From Gnetum montanum (Eukaryota > Streptophyta > Gnetopsida > Gnetales > Gnetaceae): a stretch of 64,000 bases of DNA. Below the pieces are notes generated by a model. The model worked only from the letters and a program-made list of their open reading frames with translations. It was not told the origin of the DNA and did no database searches. Positions 49,507 to 61,207 of the stretch are shown here, piece by piece. The stretch is from assembly GCA_015680685.1 (NCBI GenBank), contig MNCI01001345.1, positions 36,035-100,034 of the forward strand, given 5' to 3'. The number at the start of each line of letters is the position of its first letter. Position 1 is the stretch's first letter. A program made the translations under genes and the position numbers.

Positions 49507-50080
49507 AAGCCAGTTGCACGATGCATAGTAGATAAAAAGACAAATGGTGTAAAATTTTTGAATGATTCAGAAGGAGAATTGGACCGATTAGTGTTCATTT
49601 GTGAGGATGCAAGGGTTATGCTCACTGTTAATTTATGGCCAAAAGCAGGATTAGTTAATGGTGCATTGGGAGTCACTAAGAAAATAATATATAATCCACA
49701 TTGTCAACCTCCACAGTTGTCATCGTATGTCATCATTGAGTTTGACTCTCATATTGGAGTACCGTATGATAATAAACATCCTTGACAAGTACCCATTTCA
49801 CCAATTATACGTGGAGGATCTCACCAACTACCACTTAGATTAGCATGGGCTTTAACAATACATACGTCACAGAGAATGACATTGGAGAAAGCATGTAGAT
49901 GTTGGTAGCAAAGAAACAACATGTCTTACATTTGTGGCACTATCTCAAGTGAGGAGTATTGACAGTTTGAATATATTCCCTTCGATCTCCAAAGAAAGAT
50001 ATATCAAAATATTTAAGGTTTCACACCTTCAAAGTAGATATTTGGGTTTTAAAATCTTGTTCTTCGTCCAGAAGTCGTGA
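49507..50080 (+). pseudogene. PIF1-family DNA helicase, C-terminal relic
   Basis: PIF1-type helicases unwind DNA 5' to 3'; in plants they are host enzymes or the helicase half of Helitron proteins. Visible blocks: KPVARCIVDKK, ARVMLTVNLWPKAGLVNGAL (49609-49668), YVIIEFDSHIGVPYDN, VPISPIIRGG, LPLRLAWALTIHTSQRMTLE (49825-49884; helicase motif V/VI region with IHxSQ). After a frameshift near 49890 come VDVGSKE and LTFVALSQVRSID (motif VI end), then FPS-SKERYIKIF. The TGA at about 49783 stands where CGA (Arg) is expected. ATPase motifs Ia-III are absent. The LVNGAL and TFVALSxVRS wording fits PIF1-like proteins better than classic Helitron helicase (inference). The relic ends about 90 bp before the proposed Helitron end. 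Confidence 0.82.
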
Positions 50081-50191
50081 AATTTTTTACTCAAAGAACT
50101 TTTTACTTGTAAACTAATAAGATTCTATCAGCCAATTTATAGATATATATTATAAATATATAACTAAGCTAGTATATTTCCAAAAAGAAAC

Positions 50192-50328
50192 CTACCTTCA
50201 GGCATGGGTAACATGTCTTTCTAGTGGAACCCCTAGAAATTTTATTTTGTGCTTTTATTTTATTTTTACTATGTCTACCTTACCAAAGGACTACTACCTT
50301 CCAGCATGGGTAACATGTCTTTCTAGTG
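50192..50328 (-). repeat. Paired ~35-bp motif of copy E
   Basis: CACTAGAAAGACATGTTACC followed by CATGCCTGAAGGTAG (minus strand) at 50192-50226 and again at 50294-50328, 102 bp apart. Both units are well preserved, the best pair in the window. Confidence 0.78.
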
Positions 50329-50329
50329 A

Positions 50330-50955
50330 CATGGTAAGGCATCACTTATTGTACTCTTACAACCATTTTTCATTAGAACTCAAGAAAATAATACACCCTT
50401 AACAACAAGATAGAACTCACAAGAGTGCTCCTATAGAATCCACAAGTTTCCTTGATGTCACATCCTTTTCATTTCAACTTGGTTCTTCACTCTTCTATCC
50501 AAGAATAATGATCACAAGTTTTTTTTTATTTTATTGTGAAAAGAATATCATTATGACCATGGTCTCAATGCTTTACATAATTATTTACCCAATCATCTTG
50601 ATAGCATAAGATAGAAACCCAACACATAATGTTGACTTCTGAACCATGACTAGTAATATTAGTAAAAAAATCATATTAGCCATCCATAAAATATAAATAA
50701 AATGACTCAAGAAAATAGAAAATTATAAAGAAAAAAATAACAAGACATGCAAAACATATTAAAAATTAGAAAATTTTGAAGAAATAAAAAAAGGATAAAT
50801 TTTTTTTTAAAAAAACTACAAATATAGTTATTAGTTTTTGACTCAAGATGGAGCATCTCTCCCATGACTAAACTCATGGGCAAGTATTTGGAAAATGGAC
50901 CAAACATTCCTTTGGTTATACACTAAAAGTTTCCCATTTATCATCATTAGCGATT
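50330..50955 (-). other. AT-rich spacer of copy E
   Basis: It matches 1935-2555 in order. The minus strand is T-rich around 50700-50900 (Phe/Leu-rich, low complexity). It joins directly to the protease/linker relic without RT or integrase, as in copy F. Confidence 0.55.
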
Positions 50956-50959
50956 TGAT

Positions 50960-53630
50960 TTTTTGCTGGTTAGTGCATTTAACGTTGATGATAATTAGGT
51001 TTTAATCATTTGGAAAGATACTCAATTGGACTTGAAGGTATTTCCTTTTTAGAAGGTCTAGATATGTTTTCTTTTTGGTTTTCTATTTTGGTTCTTGGGT
51101 CTCTATGTTTAACAACTTCTTCTAGTGTATAGTCAAAGTGTAAGATGTCCTTTTCTAAGTTCTTTGTTTCGTTCATTTTCTTAGGACTAGAACTAATAAG
51201 TGGGTTGGATATCTCCATGCATCTTTAAAATGGTTTGGTATTCTTATTTTTTAACCACTAGGTTTCTTTTTCTTTTGTGGCTATTGTGTAGACATAAATT
51301 TACACATAGACTTTTTCTTCAAGTTTGTTGGGGTTTCTATAGGGATCGTGTTATCACTTTGAATCTTTAACTTACAACTACATCCTTTATCATTATTAGT
51401 AATGCATGGAATTTTCTATCTCTCCACAATGATCAATTCATCTTTGATGTCTTGTGTTGGAGTGGTAATGGTTATTGGCTTTTGTGTAGGATTCGAAGAC
51501 ATTGTTTTTATAAGGAAAGGAATTACACTAGATTGTCCTTGTGCTAGTTCTAATGAGATACGAGCTCTACTAATTTTATTCACGTGTGTGTGAACTATCC
51601 TAAACAAATAATTTTTCCAAGACTTTTGCTAATATCTACTAACATCATCATTCACTTGTATGTTCATGGCACAAGTGGCATTCTTTTGTTAAGGTTGTGA
51701 TGCTAATCCTTCCTACAATGTTCATTTTTGCACATGTTGATGACAAGTATGAGAGTATTGAGGATGTAATGAATAATGAGAGGTATAGGATGGTGATCAC
51801 ATAGGAGATGTTGTGGGTTGATGATATTCAAGATAGTAGTAATGATTTAAGGCATGGGAAGTAGAACCATTTGCATAAATAGTTTGTTAAACATAGTATT
51901 CATAAGGATTCAGTTGGTGATAAGGATATTTTTGGTTTATTGATGACATCTACGACTATGGGTTTTACCATTATGATTAATAGTAGTCACCAAGTTGATA
52001 AGAAGTCCCATTAGTATAGTATTATTGGTTGTAGGACTGCTTATAACTGCCTTATGGGTAAGGAAATCTCCTAGGCATTTGCTTTTTTATGAACTTGGGA
52101 TTCAAAGTGAAAGCTCTAGACTCTTATAGATGTAACATAACTAGGTAATGGCCCTTTGGATGTTCATATTGATAGATGTCACATCCATCCTCCTCCTGTA
52201 TAACCTTTTCTACTATAGCTATTTGCCTTTTTGGCCAATAAGTGTCCTTACCTATTTCCTTATTCTTTTTTCTCTTCTTGTTTTTATCACTTGATCCTAC
52301 TTTCTTTACCTTCTCCTCTATTATTTTCAAATTTGTTGTAACTATTTCATTCATCAACTTCCATATATTATCCACTCTTGCTTCAATCTCGATGATAGAA
52401 TTTTGTATTCATAAGGTTTTATGTGAAATCAACTCATCCAGAGCTACCTTTCTTTGCTGATCATAAATATGGATCTCTTTTTTATGAAGAGTTAAATCTA
52501 AGTCACATTCCTCTATACTCTCCTTTTTACATAGCTCTTCTTCTTCTTTTGCCACCTATTTAACTAGCCATTGTATCCAATGGGCTCTTAGTTTTGATAA
52601 TCATCCTTGGGCATAAATCCCATGGGTCTTCCCATTTTTTTTATAGAGTCCAACTATGATGTGAAGAAGTTTCTCACTTTGAGAAAATCCATGGCCTAAG
52701 CATCAATACAATAGAGAATAGTATCTTCTCAAGGTCAAATCAAGGGATTCATGGTTCTCTTGTTTCCATCCCTGGATTTGTTTCCTTAGATTATACACTC
52801 TTGAATAATTTTGGTATTTCTTGTGGAAGAGCTCAAGCATTATTTACCACCAGCAAATTGAATTTGGTTCTAATGATCTATACCAACTTTCAGCTTCTTG
52901 TATTGGTGTCCTAGAAAAGAGCTTAAGCTTTTGTTGCTTACTTTTGATATTTTGCAAGGTGCAAGCATCATGAAAGACTTCTAAATGTTGTTGTGGATTA
53001 GAATTATAGCCTCCCTTAAATTTAGGAATGTTATTCATATCAAGAAATTTGATCCAACATTCACTTTGATGCCTATGAGGTATTCTAATTACCTCCATGA
53101 TTTGTATCATGCTTTAGTAGCCAACAAGGGTTCATCAGCATTAGATATATCATGGTGATGATATCTATTTCTATTTTTCTAATTATGATGATCTTATCTA
53201 TGCTCCATTTGATACATTATATCTTTTCTTTTATTTCCATTTCTACCTCTATCATGATCCCTTAGTGGAGCTCTATCTCCATACCTACATTCATCTTCAT
53301 TAGAACTATACATTGAGGATGAAGAGGAAGATGGTGAACTGGGAAAATCACCATGGCTTCTGTATTTTTTCCTATGATCCCTTAGTTATTCTTTCCTAGG
53401 TTTGCTAAAGGTTCTAGGCCTTAAGGTTCCCCTTGTTATAGAATTGTTCCATCCCCTCTAGGATTGTCCACAATAATTAAACATTGTCTTTGATAGTAAG
53501 GGTAAAAATTAGCATATGAAACCCTTGCCTATAGAGGTCCACTTCAATTCTCTTCAATATAAGTTCTATCATTTCTTCTACTGGTGTTTTCATCATGTGC
53601 TGGATTATCGGTCTTATGTGAAGAAGACAT
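50960..53630 (-). pseudogene. Degenerate gag-protease of type-2 copy E
   Basis: ATG at 53630 opens SSSHKTDNPAHDENTSRRNDR. The gag core lies at 52840-53110 (LDMNNIPKFKGGYNSNPQQH, LKLFSRTPIQEAESWY). The coiled segment lies around 52240-52375. The knuckle relic CDIYQYEHPKGHY (52140-52190) has Tyr in place of the second Cys and Tyr at the last Cys. The protease region around 51400-51800 is heavily decayed, and a linker with HFDYTLEEVVKHRDPRTKIE lies at 51006-51150. Then the AT-rich spacer begins. Pol is missing at what looks like the same place as in copy F. Confidence 0.72.
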
Positions 53631-53743
53631 GTTTTTGGTTAATAATTTGTATGCCTTAAAATATCAATTTTTCTTAAAAGAAAAGTCATTAATTATTTTA
53701 CAATGATTATTTGTAATATAACTAATCTAGAACACTAGCACCA

Positions 53744-53761
53744 TCCCTAGAAATGACGCCA
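53744..53761 (-). promoter_or_regulatory. Primer-binding site of copy E (tRNA-Asp type)
   Basis: The minus strand reads TGGCGTCATTTCTAGGGA, one base after the LTR. One CpG of the ancestral site is still present. Confidence 0.8.
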
Positions 53762-53762
53762 A

Positions 53763-54710
53763 TGATTAGTAATGAGAGTTTCCTACACCCAACCATACAA
53801 ATCACAAGTGTGTCACATGATCCAGTTGAATTCTGTGGATTGGACTAGTGTGATATCTAGATCACTAAGTATTGATCACAGGTCGTTGTCTTCTCACTTG
53901 TACTAGTAATAGCTTTGTAACGTATGGTTTAGTCCAAAGTAGGCATATGATTATTGATGTTGTATGGCTATGACTAAGCTAGTTAAAATCATGGAAATTA
54001 AATTTTTAATTAATCTAACTAATAATAAGAAGATAAATGCTAAGCTAGTCTATGGGCGATGAGTGTTTGTTCCTAGCTCGCAGTACACGTCCTGGACTCA
54101 TGTACCCACTACTAGGATTACCGAGTGTTATGCTACTAGGAAAACTAAGTAATGGCACTACTAGGATTACCAAACGAATACATGTTTACACTCAAAACTA
54201 GTCACACTCATTCTACCAATTAATTAACATGCATGAAAATGTAAATATTAATTAAGTACATGAAAAGTAAATTGCATTGAAAGTAAATATATTCTAAGTC
54301 AAAGTGCTATAATGAACATGAATCAATCTTGATCTTATTTCCATTCATGAAATGTGTCCAAGTACAATTCCACTTGAATAAGATGTCATACAACTAACTC
54401 AAATCCATACTATAGGCACTCACTAACTATTTGCTACGATTACAAAATAAAATTGCAAGAGTCTAGCTACTAGAATGACCAAATATGTCCATAAACATGA
54501 TAGGAGACTTGTATTTATAGGTATTTATTATAATTGTAACATCACATTTACAACATATCATCCAATCCTATGATATAGCAAATGTGATGCAAGGGATGCT
54601 ACATCATAGATGCGATGTGGTAGGGGATGCTAGATTGTAGGTGTGACGTAGCATCTATGAAATAGTAGATTAAAATATGAGAAGACATTATAATTTCATG
54701 CTTTATCAAT
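53763..54710 (-). repeat. 5' LTR of copy E, complete
   Basis: 948 bp on the minus strand, from TGATAAAGC (54710) to TAATCA (53763). TATAAATA lies at 54512-54519. The GGTAATCCTAGTAGTG doublet lies around 54110-54175. It is the longest and most complete LTR of the type-2 group and a good reference for the truncated ones at 5387 and 36011. Confidence 0.87.
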
Positions 54711-55690
54711 TATTTTTATCCACATTATTTTCTTTAATTTTTGAGATACCAAAAAATCAAAAAAACATCCCATAAACATATAAAAGTTAAAATCTATAGA
54801 CAAAACTATTCATCATCTCATCTTCATTTTGTGTACCATAGTTCTCAATCTTTAAGACATTCATAAAAATACATTTTCAAATACAAATACATAATCTAGT
54901 AAAAAAACCAAGGCCATAAATATTGTCAATATCTAATCATTATAGATCCCTACCCCATAGGAGCCACCTCTTTAGTTCATGTGGTTCCTATCTCTTTTTC
55001 CTCTTTCTCTACATAAATTTTTCATTATTGCTACCCAACCCTTATGATCAATTTGTTACTTAATCAATCTTAAGCCTAGCTACCATCATCATACTCAACC
55101 ATTATTAGCCTAACCACCACTGGCTATAGTTATTCTAGTAGGAGGCACAATGTTATCCACAACAACATCATTCAACGTCATGATAGAGCATACTATCTAG
55201 TGAACTCAAATAAGAATTAACATCTAGATTCTACTAATCAAACCTACATATAAAAATTTTATACATGATGAAAAAAAAGATCAAGAATAATCAATTTTCC
55301 TCTTAATCTTTTTCCTCATCTCATCTATGTTTTATTGTATTATCTTTTTCTTTCCTTCCTATCTTAATTTTCATCTCTCTATATGTCTCTTTCTTTAATT
55401 TTTTGTTATCATTCTTCTTTCTTCATCATGCAATTTCATCTATGTCCCCTAATCTCTACTTATCTTATTCTACTAACATTTCCTCTTATAGAAAACTCTG
55501 GTAAGAATTTTTATCAGTGATCTACCTCATGCAAAGAGTAATGTGTGTTTTTTCATTTTTATTCAATGTGAATTTGTGTTGAGTTTGAGTGGCATAGGAA
55601 GAGAATTTATCAATTCATCAATTTATTAGCATCAATAATCATTAAAGTGTGATATTTATTCATGTCCCACTTCTATGGATAGCAACTTAA
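54711..55690. other. Unassigned AT-rich DNA
   Basis: About 1 kb beyond the 5' LTR of copy E. I see pyrimidine-rich low-complexity stretches near 55290-55450 but no repeat family, RNA gene or ORF that I can support. Confidence 0.5.
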
Positions 55691-56357
55691 CTTGATGTAT
55701 AGGCAATGTCCCTCATTTTTCTCTTCATTTTATTATCTTCTTGTTTTTGCAACTTTATATTTCATCTTCTCTCTCTTATATTTCTCTATTCTTCCTTTAA
55801 CTTCCTATTCTATCTTATTTACTTTTCTTCTATTAATACATTAGTAAGCACTAAATATTACTATTCTATTTTAGTGAGGATGTATTAAAAGTGTTGTACC
55901 TACTTCTTTGGTTTACCATGAATCAATACTAAGTACAATTTTAACATTGTTCCATATAAGTTTCAGCATATAACTCCTTAAAATTAGCATCATGGGACAT
56001 CTTTTCAACCTTAGAGATCTCTAGGAACCATTTGAACTCATGACCTAGCTTATGAGCCTAATTCTTGGTGACTTTAGCGAAGTTTGAAGACCAAAATTTT
56101 TCTAAGTGTTGGAGGTGATGTAAATTCTACGTCAATGTTTCTCCTCAACCACTAACACCACAAAAATGACAATCCTAAATCATCTTTTCTATATCACCTA
56201 TACTAAATATAAATTCAGCCTCAAATTAGGCCCCACATGACCCAAAATAGCTTATTCAAGGCATTTTCAACATCATAGGTACCAAATTTCAGCATTTTGG
56301 TAAGTTGACCCTAGGATTTTAAGACAAACATTTTTCTAATTATGAGGGCAATGCTAA

Positions 56358-56377
56358 TGCTAATGCTAGCATTAGCA
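56358..56377. other. Perfect 20-bp palindrome
   Basis: TGCTAATGCTAGCATTAGCA equals its own reverse complement. A shorter related core (ATGCTAGCAT) lies near 59387 in the second tandem unit. Confidence 0.8.
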
Positions 56378-59300
56378 TCAATGTCACCTACATAAAAACC
56401 CTAAAAAACACCATCTTCAATAGTCTCTCTGACTTCTACATGTCCTTGATGATTGCTCCTAATCATCCCCAAAAGGATGGACCTCAGTTTCATCACTTTT
56501 AGCAAGCTTCAAGAGACATGAGATAATAAATTTTTTCAAGTGTTATCCCAGTGACACTAAAAAAATTTTCTAACTATCATATGAAAATGTTAAAAAAAAT
56601 TTCTAGGTGTACAACAAGGTAACTTTGATGCTAACATCACTATTCGCATTAGTGTTGACACCAAAGTTAGAATTTTTCAATGTCAACACTAGAGTTAGAT
56701 TTTGTTCAACATCTCAAGTTACCCTACCTATGTCATCATTAATATAGGTTTCTAGGATCAACATTTAGCAACATTTTCTCACTCCATGAGCTCCTCAGTG
56801 TCCAATAGGCATCATTATAACTCATTTAGGCATTAGTTTGGGTACCCTAGAGGCTTGGAGGGACAACTTGAAAAAATATTAAAAACTTTTCTAAGTCCTT
56901 CATTGACATTAACACTAGCATTGGTGTTAGTTTCAACACATGTGGGGCCTATATATTATGATCATTGACCATCACACTCGACATGTGACAGCATCTCTTG
57001 ATATCATGGGCTCCTTAGCATTTTCATGGCATCATTCAACATCAATTCAAACATCAAAATCCATCCTCAAGGCTTGGAATTATAGTTTGATAAAACTTGG
57101 AAATTTTTTCTAAGTCCTGGATGATACTAATGCTAATTTTAATATTAACATCAACATTAGAATCAAAGTTAAAACTTTTCAACTTATCATTAGCATCAAA
57201 GTTAAAATTTTTCAACTCAGCATCAACACCAAAGTTAGAATTTTTCAGCCTAGTTCAAAGATCAAACTTGCTAAAATTAAGATTCATATAAACTATAAGT
57301 GGACTTCACTTAACTTTGAATTTAGATTTGAAAACCCTAACCCTATAAATATGGCATCAAAAATCATATTTCAAGGCTAATTTCTTGAAAGCTGGATCTC
57401 ATTCTTGGATTTCAAAAGATCACAAGTATGAGTAATAGACATCGTAACATCTCCTACATGCTCCATGTTCACCCTTAGAGCTCTAGGATTAATACTAATG
57501 TAAAATTAATATCAATTAACTATCTTTGGTGTTAGTTTTTAGAGTTAAAATTTTTTTCAAGCTTCACCATTAGTTCACAAAGTTAGAATTTTTCAAGCTT
57601 CAATGTCACTTTCTAGAGTTAGAATTTTTTTAGCTCCAATGTTAGCCACAAGACACCTAGCCAAAATAACCCAATTTTGACCTTGAATTGATTCTAGATT
57701 ACTTCTACAACTTTCCCATCCATATCCTCACCTTAAAAGGTTTAATTCCATTCTTCAAATCTACATTTTGCTCACAAATTAGGTTTTTACTATTAATTTT
57801 ATGTCACTTAAGTTTTTGCTCTAACACTTATAGTTTTGATTGTCCTGAGGAGTTAGAACACTTCATTTTCAATAATAAAGCATTTTTATCCTTTGAGAAG
57901 GAAATGAAAACCCTTCCTCCATATTATAGCTCACATATTCTAGAATTTTATGTTTATTTTTTTGCACATTTTACAATTAGTTTTTATTTTATCACTCATA
58001 GTTTTTCCATACTTAGTCTAATTTTCAAGCAATAAATAATTAGTCAAATTTTAACATTTTCACCTTATGTTATTATCATTTATAGTTCACATGTAGTAGG
58101 CTAAGTACAAATTTAATTGAATATTTGTACCCCATCATATCATTATTATTAACTTAGTGAGGATTATGTTGAGTCAAATACCATTTGTAACTACAAGTTA
58201 GACTTTTAACACTTGATTCATAGAGGTATCCTTGCAAAGTTAAGAAGAATACTTCTACAAGAACTAATATCTTGAGTGAGACATGATGTGAGCATAATTA
58301 ATGATATTCCTTAAGAATCTTGTGTGTAAGATCTAGCCATGCTTCCCTTATGTGACATGGCATCATCCTCATGATTCGTGTATTGATGACATCCTAACAT
58401 TCTCCCCTTCTCCTACCTTTTTCTTCCTACTTTTATCTTACAGGTACATTAATTCATTCATCCATTCTCTTCTTGATGGATCCTCCTTTAACATCTCAAT
58501 AGCATTCATCAAGAAAGGGTAATGTTTTATCCACTTATTTTTTTTCATAGTGACCAAGTTAAATATGGTTTTAAAAAAGTCCCAACTAAATTTGAGCCTA
58601 AACCTCCTTTAAAATAGCTTCACAAGGCATATTTCTAGATCTTAGATCCATCCAAGGACTATTCTAGCCCATAACCTAGCATATGAACTCCAATTTTGGT
58701 GACCCAAAAAATGTTTGAAAACAAAAATTTTTCTAAGTATTCTATGTCAGCATTTCTCCTAAATCACTAACACCATATCAACTATAATCCTATATCATCC
58801 TATCCATGTCATCTACACCAAAACTATATTTTAGTCTTATGACCCAAACAAAGTTGTCCAAGATAGTTTTAATAATACAGGGGTCAAATCCTAGTATTCT
58901 GTTAGATTGATCTTGGATTCCTTGGAACCAAAAGTTTTCTAACTCTAGATATGATGTTGATGTAGATGCCAACATTAGCATCAGTTTTAGAACCTATAGG
59001 ACCTTTTCCAATATTTTCATATTACTTCACACATCTAGTTTATAACATTTCATGGGTTTTCAAGCTTCTTAGTATCCAATAAGCATCATTACAACTCATT
59101 TCAATATTTTTAAGCACCTTGAAGGCTTAGGTGGACAACTTGGAAAAAAGTTGAAATTTTTTTTAAGTCCTTAACTAATGTTGAACATCAATGTTAACAC
59201 ATGTGGGATCCACATCTTATGATTTTTGACCACTACATTCCATATTCAACATCATCTCTTAGTATTACAAGCTTCTCAGCATCATTTGGCATTAGTTCAA

Positions 59301-60539
59301 GCATCAAAAGAAGTCCTAGAGGCTTTGAATTATAATCTAGCAAAACTTGGAAATTTTGTCTAAAAGTTCTGGATGACAATGACGCTGATGCTAGCATTAG
59401 CATCAAATTTATAATTTTTCAAGTTTTCATCAACATGAGAGTTATAATTGTTTAGCTCAATGTTAACACCAAAGTTATATTTTTTTATCATCATCAATCT
59501 ACACTTCAATTTCTAGTTTCCAAGAATGAACTTTAGATTAACTTCACTTAACTTAAGGATTAAATTTAGAAATCATAAGCCTATAAATATGGGATCAAAT
59601 CATACATTCACAGCCATTTTCCTAGCATGCAATAGATCACCTAGCATCTTCCATATGCTTCATAGCTAACATAACTCCTCTCAGCTCCAACACTAATACT
59701 AACATGTTATCAACATAAATTTAGTGTCCACATTAGCACTCCAAACTTAGATTTTTTTTAACATCAATGTTAGCTCCCAAACTTGGAATTTTTCAACTTA
59801 ACATTAGAACCAAAGTTAGAATTTTTCATCTTAGAATCAATACTAGAGTTGGAACATTTTCAACATCAATTTTAGTCTCTATAGTTAGAATTTTTTAGCT
59901 CCAACATCAATCCTAAGACATTTAGCCCAAACAACTCTATTTTGGCCCTATATTAATTTTTGATAGCATCTATAGCTTTCCCATCTATATACCCATACAT
60001 CATAGGTTTAATTTCACTTTCCAAACCCACATTTTTCTTATAAATTGGAGTTTTGTTATCAATTTTACCTCACTTACATTTTACGCTAATACTTGTAGTT
60101 TGGCCCTCCTTAGAAACCTAACACTAATTCTTCAATAATAAGGCATTTTTCTTATTTGGAAAGGGAACTAAACTATGATATTCTAATATTGTATGTTATT
60201 TTATGCATATTTTGCATTTAGTTTTTATTTTATCATTCATAGTCCTTTTCATACTTAGTCTATTTTTTATTAATAAACACTTAAATAAATTTCAGCATTT
60301 TTACATAACATTCTTATCATTCCCCTATCATTCCTAGTTCATTTGTAGTAGGTTAAGTCCTTATTCGATTAAAGATTCATGCCCCATTGTATTGTTATTA
60401 TTAACCTAGCAAAGGTTATATCATGTCAAAAACTACTTATGGCCATGAGTTATATTCTTAAAACTTGATTTGTGGAGGTGTTCTTATGAAGTTAGGAAGA
60501 ATAATTTTGTAGGAATAGGGTTCCATGTATCAACTTCAT

Positions 60540-60840
60540 ATCTACATCATGATGCAAATTAGGGAAAGCATGACACTACATCTAGTACACATGCATGATG
60601 GAAATGGATCCAACATCATTTCATGTACCATCATCGAGCATCTAAACCTCAAAAAATATGTTACATACTCTAACTTAAACACTACTTTAATACCATTTAA
60701 CAAAGCTAGAGAAGAGATCATCGACTTGATTAAATTACCTTTCTTAGTAGGGAAGTGTATCACTTTGAAAGCTACTTTCGATATAATTAGAAACTCCTCA
60801 AGAATAAATACTATCATCATGTGGCATAGTCCCTTTTTGT
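60540..60840 (+). pseudogene. Possible retropepsin-like fragment
   Basis: An open stretch of about 100 codons with HMHDGNGSNIIS at the place of a retroelement protease active site (V-D-x-G-S-x-N-I-I). It is followed by FNKAREEIIDLIKLPFLVG, resembling the FDGSRREVxGEIxLPIxIG part of plant gypsy proteases. This order and spacing support a relic from a different gypsy lineage. The first Asp context (HDGN) is altered. It is present only in the second tandem unit. Confidence 0.45.
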
Positions 60841-61207
60841 ATAGGCAATGTCCCTCATTCCTCCCTTAGTTTTGTTATTTTCTTATTTTTGCAACTCTAT
60901 ATTTCATCTCCCCTCTCTCATGTTCTTCCATTTATCCTCTAACTCCCCTTCCTATATCACTTTCTTTCCTTTCATTAGCCCATTAGCGAGGATTAAGTGA
61001 TTATGTTTTATTTTGGTTAGCATGTGTTGAGAACTTAAGTGGGCCATGGCATGAACATCATCAGTGATACTCATTCAACCATCTTATGTTTAGAATATAA
61101 TCATGTCCTCCTTTTATGATATAGTACCATTCTTAGACTAATGTATTAATAATATCCTAATATTCTTTCCTTCTCTTGCTTCTTTCTTCCCGCTTTTCTC
61201 TTACAAC

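Larger units (their letters stand above)
47026..50172 (+). mobile_element. CpG-richer foreign segment inside copy E, possible Helitron-like insertion
   Basis: This 3.1 kb has a composition unlike its neighbours, with many CpG sites near 47080-47220 and 47400-47600 and few LTR-family matches. It lies between the 3' end (47009-47025) and the paired-motif region (50192 on) of copy E. Its right edge reads CTAG then T (50169-50173), preceded by an AT hairpin (50144-50162) about 10 bases upstream: the layout of a Helitron 3' end. A helicase relic lies just inside it. The left edge is unclear (A|TCTC around 47034-47037 is one candidate). About 1.4 kb of the element expected from copy F is missing, so this is not a simple clean insertion. 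Also visible are (CAG)5 at 47765-47779 and AGCAATCCA three times at 47803-47866. No intact gene. Confidence 0.45.
55691..61207. repeat. Degenerate ~2.6-kb tandem duplication
   Basis: Blocks at 55970-58440 recur in order at 58590-61206. Examples are the phrase TTTTTCTAAGT...TTTCTCCT...CACTAACACCA (56095-56160 and 58725-58780), the Thr/Leu-poor CT-rich block (55700-55850 and 60841-60980) and TTCTTCCTACTTTTATCTTACA (58415-58442) against its counterpart ending TCTTACA at 61205. Within each unit a short phrase, AAAGTTAGAATTTTTCAAC, recurs many times (56660, 57170-57240, 57550-57630; 59400-59480, 59740-59900). No gene is supported apart from the protease-like insert at 60540. Confidence 0.65.

Noticed and set aside
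51402-51607. Overlapping ORFs on both strands, matched by 3059-3250
   Set aside because: The similarity between the two sites comes from the decayed protease/linker of copies E and F on the minus strand. The plus-strand frames carry no known motif.
55706-55888. Short hydrophobic ORF
   Set aside because: It lies in a CT-rich low-complexity block of the tandem repeat, and the second unit (60850-60980) does not keep the frame.
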